Part shown: positions 46,101 through 61,100 of the stretch, in pieces | Numbering within the stretch: the stretch's first letter is position 1 | Layout of the letters: each line of letters starts with the position of its first letter | Origin: Liolophura sinensis | Taxonomy: Eukaryota > Mollusca > Polyplacophora > Chitonida > Chitonidae | DNA: 64,000 bases | Assembly: GCF_032854445.1 (NCBI RefSeq) | Contig: NC_088300.1 | Location: 56,272,984 to 56,336,983 of the forward strand | Reading direction: 5' to 3' | Notes under the pieces: generated by a model | Database searches by the model: none | The model's input: the letters and a program-made list of their open reading frames with translations, nothing else | What the model was told of the DNA's origin: nothing | Program-made: the position numbers and the translations under genes

Positions 46101-49100
46101 TTGTCCTGTCTTAACTGAAAGCAATCCCAGTCCACACAAACACCACATCTAAAAGCTACATGACAACATGCAAACAGAACCACAGACACAAGGCTATACC
46201 TTCATGCTAGTGAAACTAACACTAAAACCTGACATTTTGACAACCTGTCAGAGACGGTAAATATGGATAGAGTGTCATGTGGAGCCACTGCTGTCACCCA
46301 CCTATAACCTCTAACGTATACGTGTAGTTGATCACCCCTTCACTGTTAAACACTCGACACATATATTTGCCGCTCTTTTCTTTGGTAAGATCATGCAATT
46401 TTAAAGTCCATGGTGTTTTTTTAGCATGTCCAAGATCCTCAAGAGCCAGACGCTGACCGTCCTTGTACCACTCGATTTGAGGGTGTGGATGACCAACCGC
46501 TTTACACTTAAAGCGCACAGAGCTGCCTGTAGGCCTGTCCATGGAACTCCGCCGCATTTTATCAGGGTAGGAAAACCGGGGTTTGACTGAAAGAAAAGTA
46601 TTCATTATCTGAGAGAGGAATCAACACCCCTGTTTACCTATATCCAGGTTGTCAAAACAGGGTAAGCTGTAGTGTTAGTTCAACCCCCACATATCAGGGA
46701 TTACAGGCTGATAGGAATTGTCCATGCACTCTCAACAAACAGAGTTCAGTTCACTTTCAAGAGGACTGCACAGACTAAACAACAAGTTTTTGAACCATAC
46801 ACTGACAAAGCACACCACTCAAAACAGTACTATATGTATGTGGCATGCCAGCAAGCCTCAGATTGAGTGCAGTGGGGTGAAGAGGCGGGCCCTTAGTCAC
46901 ACTATGCCGCGAAATCGGCCCACAGCTCCTAATGGCGTTTTAAAGGACCATTAACAAAACCACAAGACTACGTAACTGTTTACTTTAGCTCTAATGGTAG
47001 ATAAAGCGACCAGCCAATTTTAGCCACATTCCAACAGGTTATATTTAAGGAGCCATTCCTCCAGAACTATTACCAAACTGAAGAATTTTTAAACACAATT
47101 TTGTCTGGTCCAAATCATTCTTGATCTTGGTAACCGGAGAAAGTAATGCTGTTGGCAGTGTTTTTGCAGACTGTTATAAATAGTCGATAGTTTAACAATA
47201 GCAGTTAACGCAGATCAACACGGAGGCAAACATCTCCTTAGCAGTCGATCAATGTTCTCCGCCAATATCTCTGTCGCTGGATCACTGATAAGGTTTCAAC
47301 TGGGTTGCCATCAATGCTTAGCATCAGACCTGCACAGTGTCAATGCTGTCTCAGACACAAGATCCAGGGCTCTTCTGTGGACAGCCAGCCACACCCAGCC
47401 CAGGAACCAAAGATATCCATTCCTCCATTCTTTAATCAATATCCTGCTTTACTTCACACTGAAACTTGTCATCAGTGAATATCTATGCCGAATATGAAAC
47501 CAACAGGCAAACTGCATCTAGAGGACATTCAATGCAGAGTGAGTACCTCCAGTATCTCCACGAACACATTTGGGTGCCCCCAACATGTATATGTATTCAA
47601 ATCATTACCATCCTATGCACTGTTTTTCCTGAAGGTTTGCATTTTGCGTCTTATTAGTACACTATAACTGATATAAATGTTACATCCTTGTCCAGGTGAG
47701 TCCAACTGACAATCACAACATCAAGTCCCTGTATATCCAATCTGTTATTTATGTTTGGTATACAATGCACTGTACAATAGGATTCCACAAATATACATGT
47801 GTGGACACAATGTCATGCACATAAAGTTACATTTACATCCAGTCTGTATACATAACCCTGTTGAAATGACAACACTCAAACATTCAGCAGAGACACGCCC
47901 ATGGTTACGGAGCCCTACCCAGCCCCACCCCTCACTACAAGCACTACAGGCCAGCAGAGTAGTGAACTACATCACAAGATTAGCACTCACCCAATCCCAT
48001 CTTATGGTCCTCTTCAGGCGTCTGTGCAAACAAGTTATGCTTCTTCACTGATGATGACCCATCTGAAACACGACCAACAAATGATGTCAACTTCAATTTG
48101 GTCCAATGAATTACATGTAGTTCACCTATATGTACAATGTGAAGCTCCAAAGATTATTAATTTATTAATAGACAAGTCTAAATATTTTGTCCTTTATTGG
48201 ATTATGCACAATGTTTTTGTTGATAGTAAACCTCAAAATTTTGACCCTAAATTATTCACTATGATTCATAACTTTGAGCACGAGGGTTCCTGGTGAGGAA
48301 CACGGGTGATAAATCACATAAAGATGAATGAGCAAAATGAATGATTTTTGCCAATTTCTAGAGTTAAAAGAAATACAGGCCACTGAAACTATCATATTTA
48401 AAGGTAAGTCACATTCTGATTACTTTTCCAGAAAGACTTTTGTACCAAAAAGCTATATCTAACCTGGGTTCAGTTAGCTTTAGTCACGTGACCAAATAGT
48501 GTGCTTGATGATTGGCTCAGATCAGCTATGACATCACATAGCAAAACTATGAGTAGATTATTGCTGGTACACAGCAACAGTTTCAGCCTTATTGGATCAT
48601 CAGCCAGACGACTCTGATGACACAAAAGCTTACAATACTTACCAACAATGAATTTTAATTACTTTCTAAATAAAACATGTCCAACTTGGACTTGAATTTT
48701 TAAAATATTTTTGTTTAAATAGCTAATATCCTGTTTAGACTTCCATCAAAACATCTTTGAATCTAAAGCTTACTCTTTATCTACATCATCTTATACTGAT
48801 CGAGGTCTTCATTTCGAAGAAAGGTCCTTTTATTTGTCCAAATCTCACCAACGCCAAAAATGTGGCTACTATCTGCCAATCAGTATTTACAAAAAAGATC
48901 AATGATATCTGTGATGAAATAAGAAATTAAAAATAAAAAGATGGTTTACAGCACTTTCACAAGCATACATGTTCACAAAAGTTAGTGGTTCCTTCAGACC
49001 ATGCATGACCCAGTTAAACTTCCAGCTGATTACTTCATAATGTGAAATTTAATATAGGTCACAGATAAAATGCATACTGTCTTTCACTTTATAATTTGCA

Positions 49101-52100
49101 GTATGCGTACACTTCCAGCTCTTCATACTGTGAAATTTTCCACTAGATCACAAATAGAATGTGTACTGTCTTCCACTTTTTAATTTGCAGGATGCCCGGC
49201 CGTTGTAAATAAGTCATACGAAACACCGGGTGGAAATGTCCGCTTTAGCCTTGATGATAAGGGCTTCACTGTACCTTTCCCAGCTTTAGACTGTTGAGGA
49301 AGAAGGCTGAGTTTATCCCCTCTTCTGATAACCTTACTAAATTAATGGTGCTGAGTGCAGGATACTAAATCCCACTGTACCCAAAGCCTATCTGTGGGTG
49401 TCATGGACAAGACAGACAGAGCCCAGGGTAAAGCCTGCTCTGGGTGACTTACATGCAATCTGTCTGGGCAGCTTCGCTACACGCCCTCAATGGGAACTGT
49501 CAGAAACAACTGTACACATTTAGTCAGACTGTCATAGGATTTCTATCATTCTGACATTAATTTTCAGCATTATCAGAATATTAATTCTGTTTTTTCTCTC
49601 AATATTTAATAAGAATGGCAAGGATACAGTTATACTGAAGACACCTATATGAGGAAATGTACTGTTTACCCAAATTTTCAAGCTGCACATCTGACTTGAT
49701 TCTGATTGATTCTTTAACCTTTTAGGGCCCCTTAAGAATTTTTTGTGAAGTTGGTTTAATTTCTCATCAAAAGTATCATTGCTATGTGCTTCTGAAGGTA
49801 AATTTTTACAGCTTAAACTTTATGTGAAATACAGTATTCACTGAAACCCTACAGATATACATTTAAGCAGATACAAGTAGCTAGATTGAACTTGAAATAC
49901 ACAGACTACACCTACACTACACGTAATTCAATAAGACTACATCAGTTTCCTTCCTTATCTTCCTCCAAAATACCATGACAGTTCTTTCACAAGCCACACA
50001 TAGTTGGGTAAAATGGTTTCATTCAAACATGTCTAAACTAATATTAGTTATTTTTCATATGTTTGGGCCAGCGGAGGAGCCAAGCTGGAAATTCCAGAGC
50101 CCAGGCCTCACCTATCTCGTGACAGTTAGATAGTTTCCAAAGAAGAGACATCTGTTGTGTTCAGGTCATTGACAATTACAGACTGATAAAGGGGCCATGA
50201 AGGGGCTGTAGATGTAAGGGAGATCACAGGGATCCCGACCAATTACTGGCCCAGCCATCACAGCGATGATCCATTACATATAATAGCAGTAGACATGTTT
50301 ATAGCAGGCTTCACTATGACAAGACAGTACAGGCCCATGCCATTGTGCCCTGCCTTTGTCATAGATATTAGGGCTGTGTAAGCCCCACAACACACTCCCT
50401 AATTATCAGCTCAGTTTTCCCCTTGAGCTTTGTGACAGCCCCTCACCGGTAACTACCTTACCTATACACACGACTTGAATCTTCATACCTTTATGACAGG
50501 TATATATAAACAGGTAACACATAGGTGTGCATATGCCACCATTCATTGTATACACAAGTTTTAATCCAATTTTAGCAGTTCAAAGTTTTGTAAAAAAGAA
50601 ATGCTATCATGTCCGCAGCTCATACAGGCATGGAGAGCATGAAGCAGAGTTGATTAGTACACACTGACATCTTCATTAAGCAGTGTTTCACCTGTTTAGT
50701 TGGTTGAGATGGTGAAAGCCAAACAGACATTTTTTACCGACACTTTGTTACAGCCTGCAAAGCATTTTTCAGCTGAAGTCTCAAGAGCCACTTTGTTTCC
50801 ACGGCCTTTGGATCTACCAATCTGGTCAGCCATCAGTGAGACTTTAAAGAGGCTTGAGCCACTTGTGAAGCTGGCGGCTGGAGTGGCCACCCCATAACCA
50901 TTTGATAGCATCTCAGAAACTGTCTGAGGACTTCACAGGCAATTACCCTGCTGTGAAATGAGGGCTGCTTTTGATGGCTGCAGCAACTGTCTCAATATGC
51001 TGCTGATGACTCTAGTCCAAAACCTGTCCACTTTCATTTAGCAAAAATTCCCCCACATCTACAATTTTCTTCACAAGCCCAATGAACCTTTCAGACACAC
51101 ATTCAGTTTAGACTGCTGTTTGCTTGTTTTCAAAAACCCTGGGAACTCTATTCACTTTGTCCCTCCCCCTCTGTCCAATATACTACAGGCTACAGACTGT
51201 ACTTTGACGAGGAATTTCATTGTGTGCCCCAAAACGGAACTGGTATTAGAGGCACATAATGAGGCTAAAGTCTGCTGAATATGGCCATGTGGCCCTACAC
51301 TGTCTGAATCGCTTGTATAGTATCCTGACAGTATAGTACCCTGAGAAAGAAAACCACAGCCAAATTCCACAGCACACGAGTATTTTGTCTACCTCCATAT
51401 TCACCATCAGTATACCATAAACCATTTATCTGTCACCACCTCTCTTCACAAGACGGCTTTATATCACACAATAAATCACCCTAGGATACCCTTAATAAAT
51501 ATCATCAGATCATTTTGCCTTAAATGTAGGCCTATATGGCATCTCTATGAAAGAAATACACCACTGGCAGTGTTCGCACTATTAGCCACAAGTGCATGGA
51601 GCACATGTAAGCATTTTAAGTTACAACGATCTGACATGAGTTGTTACATGCTAAAATTGTCAAAATGAAGTGTCATACTTGTGACTGTGACATAAATATA
51701 ATGACACTTGCAGGTGTTGTCTAAACACAGGCATACATGTATATCAAACTGACAAAAACGCATAAACTTGTGCATAAAGCATGACATGTGTAAGTACTGG
51801 ATGTCTCAAAGGCAAACTGGGAGAACAGAAAATTGTCACACACCATCACATTGATCAAGTGTTTCATGTCAAGGACTTAAAATCTGATAGTGTGTAGTAC
51901 TACAGTGTAGCAGGCTGACATTCACAGTGGGCAAAGTGGCATGGGAAGTTTGGGGATTATCTAGTATGGGTTGGGGAGCAGATGGCAGCTGCTATCTGTT
52001 TTGACATAATGAGGGGAGACAAGTGCCAGGTGTGATATAAACAATGACAGTGTTAGCCAAGCTTCAGGTGTATCACATATCTAATCAACTAACCCTGTTA

Positions 52101-55100
52101 ACTGGGACAATTGGTGTTTTACTAGCCCCTTACATCACTGCTTATCATAATACACAATACAGTTTATGGGGGCATTGAGACTGTGGAATATAATGGGGTG
52201 AGGTGTCAGGGAGTGTTTATGAAGGGTCAGGGGTTGATGTGTCTGGGCTGGATGTCACCCAGGGGGCTGGACAGGAGAGATAGGCAGGCTGATGAAGATA
52301 GCCTCAGACCCCTTCTACAGCCTTGTTATCAGACCTCCACCAATCACAAGCCTGGGAAACACAGGCTACAATCATACCCTCAGCCCCGCTTCCTACAACA
52401 TGTTCATCTCAAGCCAGTCAATTAAACTGCAGTCTTGTCTTAATAGTGTCTATGAAACGATAGTTTATCAGCACCTGTATCTTGTGGCCTTTCCTTGTTC
52501 TTCTCCCACAAGGCCTCAGTCACAACACTGCAGAGAACCATGTGCCAGCCTTGAGACTAGACTAAGACACTCTTAACTAGGAACTTATATTCTGAAGTTT
52601 TATCTTTATAGCATAATGAGGACTGGCTATCACCTTTAATCCAAGGGAATGTTTTGTCAGAATTCTGTTGCATAACATTTTTTTCTGTGCGGAATGAAAA
52701 GTACTAAATCAGCCAGACAACACTTTGAATCGTTCCATTTTTACTCTCGTACAAATTAAAACGATTCTTAACGATTTCTTTATGTAAAATACAGAAAAAG
52801 ATATTTAAGACTGGTCATCAATATGTATTTTAACAGGCAGCTTAGTTTTGATCAATTTTGTTAAAATTTGGAACTGTAATGCTTCTCTTTGTCCAGAAGT
52901 GAAAAATGATGAATTAGACGGACAAGTATGTGAATGCTGCATTCATACAGACAAATATGTGAATGTTGCATTCATACAGACAAGCCTGAAATGTAATAAA
53001 TTATTACAACAATAACTAATTTATGGACAAGCATAGCAATAAACATAAATTATCTGGAACAGCTTGTTACAATGTGTTTGCCTTTGTAAAATATAAACCA
53101 AATGTATCTAATCCTAACAAAATATCACTGAGGCTAGCTGCCACAATAGTTCTATGCCTAAAGTTTGACCTTTAACCTGACAACATGAACAATAGAGTAG
53201 AGGGCAGTGGCACAGACATGTGCTTACAATAGTAAGGGGCTGGAAGTTTCATGTCAGCATCCATATGTAAAGTCTGCAACCTTTTCAGATCTACATGTGC
53301 CTAACCTGTGTCAGAGCCCTAACATTTAGAGATGAGAACATGAGTACATTTCCGCAACTGTGTAAACCATGCTGAGATACAGTGAGGGGGTGAGTGGCTG
53401 TTGGTATCAACTCATTTTCCACACAAACCCCTGTTTTAATGCTCATTCTGTGAGGGATCATGTGAAATTGGATGTTAACACTTGTGTCTGTTCAGAGACA
53501 CACTGCATGTCAGAAATGGCTTTATATTCCACAGGGTAAACATGCCAAATGTTATTACCTGTGGCTAGCACAATACAAGGCAGCTCAAATTCGGCCCTGT
53601 GATGTTAAATCAATACATGCATCTTTAATTACTCAATGATTGAACCCATGACATGACACGGGCCAAACTTCTGCCATTACAACGCTTGGAATTCCATTCG
53701 GCCATCACATGTAATTTTAGCCAACTGCACACACGTGGGGGGCCGTGCTGCAAAAATACGAGCAATTTTGTCCACAGTGGATCTCAAATATTAGACAAAT
53801 ACCAAACCGCTTTGTGAGGCGTTATTACGGCTTTTGTAACACAATAACTTAATGGACTTTAGCAGCGCTCATGTGGACGGGAGCACCATGGGTCTGTTAA
53901 CGAGCTAAGAGCCTACAGGTGTTGGAGTAAACAGATGATTTGGAGAGTGTATTAGAGAAGACAGTGTGGGTAATATGGCAGTAGCTTATGTCATGACTGA
54001 GGGTGGGAAGGTTTCGACTGATTTCATCCTGGATACTCTCTAGCAGCATCAGGTGTACACTCAGCCCTCCTTTCTGCCTCCTTACCCAGATCAAATTCAC
54101 CTCATTCTACACAACATCGACAGATGTTTTCAAACAATGTTTCAAGTGGCACTGGGCTGGGCTATAAAGCCCAACCGACCCTGCTGTCTCAGTAATGTCT
54201 GGCTTCAGAGGCTCTAGCCTTGTTACACAATGTTATATCAACGAACATATGTTCAGGGCTTGAGCATATCTATAATAATGTGGAGGTTTAATAAAGAAAA
54301 CAGGTTGAGTGACCATGGTAATTGGCCCGGCTCACCCCTGCTAACAGACTAGCTTAAGGGGCTCAGTCTGAGGTGAAATCCTCATTACTTGCGCTAGTTT
54401 ACTTCACTCCTCTCCACACCAGGAATCTTTGTGGCTAGCTTGTGATAAAACCCACAGAGTGGATTATCTTCCACCATCACAGGTGCTTTCTCGCATACTA
54501 CGCTCCCCCTGACCAGCCAGGGAAATGTCAGATTTTCTCTATGGAAGATCTTCAAAAAGAAAAGCTGACAAGGTATTAAGCGCCCCTTAGCACAAGAGGC
54601 TCCATGTAACCCAAGCATGTAATGTAAGCAACAAGGCCTGCAGGGGCCAGCCAATGTTTGCACGGGCTGGAAGGCTGGGCCTCTCTCTAACTGTCAGACC
54701 CCCTTTGATGTTCTTTATTCAAAACAGGCCATGGTTATCCTATAGGGGTAGGCTCCAGCAGCCAGGCCATCTCTGCAATCAGAACTGCTGGGGAGACTTG
54801 ATTTGAGGGTTTGATTTCAGGCTGGCTCCCCTCCACCCCAGCCCCTGTCCCTCAGCTCTGGTCACACAGTCCCATACGCATCACCTGATCCCACCTCAAT
54901 TACCTCAGTCTAACTTCCCCCACCAATCTGCCCCGGACCCAAGCAGTATTCATTACAACTCCCCCACCCCTCAACAGCCCTCACTCCAACACTTGTTCAT
55001 TAGAATTAATTAACATTCCACTGACTAATCAGCTATGACTTAGATAAAAATCAAAAAGGTAATGACGAAGTTCCAGCTTGTTCCATTTGGTTCAAAGATA

Positions 55101-58100
55101 AAAAAAATTCATGACAGTCTACCAATGTTTCATCTTGAAACATGGATATGTACACTAATAATGTTGACCCAGAGAAGGAATTTAGGTTTGAATTTAATAT
55201 GTTTCTAGTTGGGCACCTCACTGGCTCAGATTGTTCAAACACTGGCTGGCTGGGATTAATAGGTCGTTTACAAAGAGTTTGCATGTTTGAATCAAGATGC
55301 CGCTGTTTCCGCTGCTGCTTAACATCAGGAGATTTGTGAGGAGAGCTTACTGAGGTTTTCTGCTTCACATCAGGAGATTTGTGAGGTGAGCTTAATGAGG
55401 CTTTCTGCTTCACATCAGGAGATTTGTGTGGTGAGCTTAATGAGGTTTACTGCTTCACATCATGAGATTTGTGTGGTGAGCTTACTGAGGTTTACTGCTT
55501 CACATCAGGAGATTTGTAAGGTGAGCTTACTGAGGTTTACTGCTTCACATCAGGAGATTTGTGAGGTGAGCTTACTGAGGTTTACTGCTTCACATCAGGA
55601 GATTTGTGTGGTGAGCTTACTGAGGTTTACTGCTTCACATCAGGAGATTTGTGAGGTGAGCTTACTGAGGTTTACTGCTTCACATCAGGAGATTTGTGAG
55701 GTGAGCTTACTGAGTTTTACTGCTTCACATCAGGAGATTTGTGAGCTAAGCTTACTGAGGTTTACTGCTTCACATCAGGAGATTTGTGAGCTAAGCTTAC
55801 TGAGGTTTACTGCTTCACATCAGGAGATTTGTGAGGTGAGCTTACTGAGGTTTACTGCTTCACATCAGGAGATTTGTGAGCTAAGCTTACTGAGGTTTAC
55901 TGCTTCACATCAGGAGATTTGTGAGGTGAGCTTACTGAGGTTTACTGATTCACATCAGGGGATTTGTGATCTAAGCTTACTGAGGTTTACTGCTTCACAT
56001 CAGGAGATTTGTGAGCTAAGCTTACTGAGGTTTACTGCTTCACATCAGGAGATTTGTTAGCTAAGCTTACTGAGGTTTACTGCTTCACATCAGGAGATTT
56101 GTGAGCTAAGCTTACTGAGGTTTACTGCTTCACATCAGGAGATTTGTGAGGTGAGCTTACTGAGGTTTACTGCTTCACATCAGGAGATTTGTGAGGTGAG
56201 CTTACTGAGGTTTACTGCTTCACATCAGGAGATTTGTGAGGTGAGCTTACTGAGGTTTACTGCTTCACATCAGGAGATTTGTGAGGTGAGCTTACTGAGG
56301 TTTACTGCTTCACATCAGGAGATTTGTGAGGTGAGCTTACTGAGGTTTACTGATTCACATCAGGAGATTTGTGAGCTAAGCTTACTGAGGTTTACTGATT
56401 CACATCAGGGGATTTGTGATCTAAGCTTACTGAGGTTTACTCCAGTCAAGTAAATGAAAAATTCTTGAGTATGGCATTAAATACAAGTCAAATAAATAAA
56501 TAAATATTTTCCATTGTTTGAAAAGTTGACGGACATATCTAACAGGTTCTAGCTTTCATCTGATGATGTCTCGGTTATATTTCTAACAATCTAATACATC
56601 TAACAAATATGTATTGAAAACTTTCATACAAAAACTCTTGTGAACATAGACCTGTTCGTTTTGCAATTAGTAAACACTTTGAGCAAAGCCCTGTTCAAGA
56701 ATTAATATATTCATGTATTACACAAGTCTCAGAGCTTTCTCACAGAAGTTCACTTACATGGGACAACTGAGTGAAGCCAAGCAGGACTGTTAATGTAAAC
56801 TGCTGCAGATTATATATTCTATCCAGGCTTTTACTGTAAGCCAAACCAGCTGAGTGGAAGATAAGATTCACAGACAGTCATCAAACCAGCATATTCATGA
56901 GCTGGACACAAAGAATGCCCTGAATGTCCACTCTTACAGAAGTGGGGAAAAGACAGGCTGGGTGGGGGTAGGGGAGGTGATCAAACTGGACATCAGTAAC
57001 TCGATCCTTTCTTCTCCTGTCATCACTGGCAGACAGTGTACTCTGAGAAGCACTGGCCTCAGGCTCTAACCACTGACCATCTAAATGACCACAACTGCCT
57101 AATTTTTATTGACCAATACATCAAGGTAATGGGTTGGAGGCTGGCAGTAGGCACACACTCAGAACTGTTATAAGTGTTACTGTTATTTACTGAGTGTTCC
57201 AAACAGCCATTATCACAGTAGGGAGATAATGATATTATCTTTGCAGCGCCTTACCCTCCCTAAAACAGACCATTTAGATTGCTGATAGACTTGAGAACAG
57301 CTTCACCTGACTGAGGACATTGCTGGACTGACACTGTCTTTCATCTTCTTACTTACAGGTATACACAGTCTGACACACCTATATACCTGAGCAAAGGAGG
57401 TGCAGAACAGGTAATCGTGTTTCGAAAGTACAGAATAAGGCTTAAATCTTAAGGTTAGACTGTGACACCCAATATACAACACCCCAGAAAGGAAATGTTT
57501 CCTGTGCATCTACGGGCTAATTTCACCTTCAGTTACATGTAGGTATTAAAGATTGTGAATTCTCTGCTCAAGGCAATTTATATAATATATAACATTCTAT
57601 CAAAATTAATTTGTATAATTAATTTCTATTAAATTCTTCAAAAGATGCATCCAATGTTAAAGGATGTTGAGCTTTAAATTCTACTAACAAAATGTGGGTA
57701 AAACTGTTATTTTCATGAGTAGAAAAACTAGGTATCAACTTGTAGTCATCATTTTATCATTAATTTTGTCTGATAATACACTTTTTAAAAAGGGTTCCAT
57801 AAAATAAAATCATTATTGGTGTCATGTTACATGACATTTGTGTCAAATTGAAACAATGCAGAGTGACAGTTTTTAAGTTATTCTAAGTGATCCTTGATTT
57901 ACATATTTCAAATTAGGCAAATCGTTGCACCCTGGGGCTGATAACCCTGTGCACAGGGTTGTAGGAGGATCAGACAACCAGTCACCAATGGTTAGGAGGA
58001 TTGGACACTGACATGGGGCAGAACTAAGCAAGATCCAAAGCTTCTGATAAACCATCCAGCGGCCAGGCACAGCAGCCTCCACCCCTAGCTCTTTACAGCT

Positions 58101-61100
58101 AGACACACTGACTAGAATTCATTAAGTGGTCCAGGGTCAGTGGGTTCTTTAAAGTGCCCTTAGGAGGCTCCAAGTCTACCCCACTCCACCAGTATTCCAT
58201 GTGATAAGCCTGGGTAAAACACATCGCCCTTTTAACTTTCAGTCCAAATCTAATCTATAGCAAGTCTGCCTATTTTCACTAATCAACCCCCTTAATTAAC
58301 CACCCATCAACACCACAACTTTTCACCCACATCAGTTTCTCTTCACAGAGCTGTTAGTCTTACATTGCATGACATATCAAAACTTAATTTTTTTTATTCT
58401 AAATTCCAGATATCAGAAACATCTTGAAAGGTACTTTAAAAGCTTTTACATCATATATCCATAACCAGTTGTCCACGACATATGATGGACGAAAGAACTT
58501 TCTCCATTCCTTTTCAACTCATCAACTTCATTTTACTTATTTTTTATCCCGAATTGTAGATAAAAAAATAGCACACACAAGCAACCATCAGGGTTTTGCA
58601 GAAAAATATTTCAATGTTGATGAGTGTTCCAATCCCAGAGATGGTATTACTGATAGCTGTAGAGATGAGAGGGCTTAGCACTGCTGATAAAGACAGAGCT
58701 CATTATGTCACAGGTCCCAAAAGGGCTGATCTCTAGAGCTGTACAAACCCCTGCCTCTTACAGCTGACACCTCCTCATCCACAAACCCACAGAGTTAATG
58801 AAAACAAAATATTTGTGCTCACTGTTTACAAAGTGGACAGAACTGAGAAAATGCTGGTCAGCCTGGTCCTGGGGTCATCTGAGCCTCCCAAACACCCTGG
58901 TGTCAGCACAGAGCCCTGGAAAGAACTGGCACAGGTCTACCAGACTGACCAGCTTAATTGGAGATGTGCCAGAAATGGGCACCCCAAAAGGGTATCCTGT
59001 GACTGGGTGACAGCAGTGTGTGTGTCAGGCTCCACACACAATCTCCTGCCACCCTGCCACTACAGGCCTTCACCCCTCCTTTGTCTGCCCCTAACCCCAA
59101 CTATGAAGTTTGTCTTACAACAGGATGTCAAGGTATTTCTGCTCCCTTAACTGTGGACAATACTGAACTACACCTGCCCTCTTTAAACAACTCATTCCCA
59201 AAATCACACCTGTATCAAATTAGTGTTCACACTGAACACAACTTAAATTTCCTGTTTAAAACAATCCCCAAAAACTTTTCCCCCCCCAAAATGTGTCTGT
59301 CAATGATGCTATGAGTTCTTTCAGGTTGATCAAATAATTATTGCACATGGGTTAAAAATCATCAAAAACTTTTAAGTTAACAAAATAAACCTTCAGTACA
59401 ATCACATATCATTACTTGTTTATTGTGCTTGATTGTTGTTAATCAACAAGCTGAAGATTTTTTTAAAATTTACTTGAATAATAATTTGAATACTTGGATA
59501 ACAGCTTGGTGATGTGCCATGCAATAAGTTTTCACCCTGTGCTCGTCAGTCCGATTTAAACACTTATGTTCATTCACTGTAACTGCTATTAACACATCCA
59601 CATCAATTAAAAAAAAAACAGGCATGTATTAATGTTTTGTAAATATACAAATATTACTGTAGAATGTAGAATACCAAATGTAGATTAATGCTACTACAAA
59701 TTTAGAGTTAATGTCGGGTATCTTAAACAAGGCATAATTCAATGGCACTTCATTTTATTCTTTGGCACTATAACCCAGTCAGAAATATAGTGCCCCGTGA
59801 GTGAGCAGTTTTGTGAGGCTGTTGATATTACTTTGCAAAGTCACCAGTAGTTTAAATGTGTGCTATTAGTGCAACTGGTAATATCATATATACTGAGAAA
59901 TTTAAATTTCAAAGAGGACAGAATGAGAAGAACCTCTGCGGGGTATCAAAGTTCGAAGGGCTTCATCACACATTTCAACAAAAAGTGGTCCTCAGCCAGA
60001 CCCAGTGTAAATACATATACTTATACTTAATATAATATAAGCTAATTTCCTTCCCAAAAGAAGATTATGAATGAAAGTAATATAAACTATTTGGGCTAAA
60101 ATTACATCCATTATCTTAATTTGATTTTCATGTGAAAGTTATTTTAGAGATTATTAAAAATCTCCACTGATGACCTGATTTACTCTTAGATATATTTGCA
60201 AGTTAATTACAACAGATATACCCACCAGACTGTGCCACCAGATTTAAACAAAAAAAAAAAATTATTTCAAATCGTAAAATGCTGATTTTGACTCTGGTAA
60301 GTGAACAGGGTTACCCTAAGCAAACAACTTTTTAATAGTGCCTTGCTTTTAAAAACCAGACTGCCATAATGCTTTTATGTCCCCTTAAAGCAGATGGATA
60401 GTGAGCTACATTGACAAGAGTGTAGCAGTGTGGTTTGTTCATTCAGACCAGAAACTGCCTCATCAGGAGTGCACACACAGTGGGTGGAACAAATCACAAG
60501 TCTATCTGGCTGCTGTAGGTTACACACAGAATGACCTACACACTTAGTACTACAGACAGCACTGTGTATTTTAACGCCCATCCTCTTAATGACTGCCCTC
60601 TACCAACAACTGTGTTTACACTACGGAGAGGCCTATTGCTCCTGGGGGGATGGGGCACCTCCTCTCCAGCACTATAGTCTCCATGTGACTGATCAAAGCA
60701 CGGAGCCCTCATCTCTTACACATGTGTATACACCATGCAGATCAGGCAGGTAGTTTTGACAATTGCTTCTCATTAATGGCTGAATTCTTGTCAAGATTTG
60801 ACCTTTCCCAGCCAGCTGTCGCTCAGATGCTGTCAAAACCACCCTGTTGCGCTGGCAGGAAGGCAGCCCTCTGCTCGCTCCCCGGGTTGGGTGTTGAGAC
60901 ATGAACTGAGACCAACCCTAGTCCTTGCACTTACCCAGTACCACAACACACTGGACCTTTTCGCTTATAACTGACCCTTCCTGTTTACCCCAACCTACTG
61001 GGCTGCACTCTCTTCTCCAATGACCCCCTACACCCCCTGATACTGACCCTCAGACCAAGGGTCAGATGAAATGCCAGCCTTCTCCCCATCTTCAAAATTA

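Noticed and set aside
55386-56060. 224-codon plus-strand ORF of SLLRFTASHQEICEV repeats
   Set aside because: Arises only because the 45-bp unit is a multiple of three; it lies in an FGFRL1 intron, with no splice context or family.
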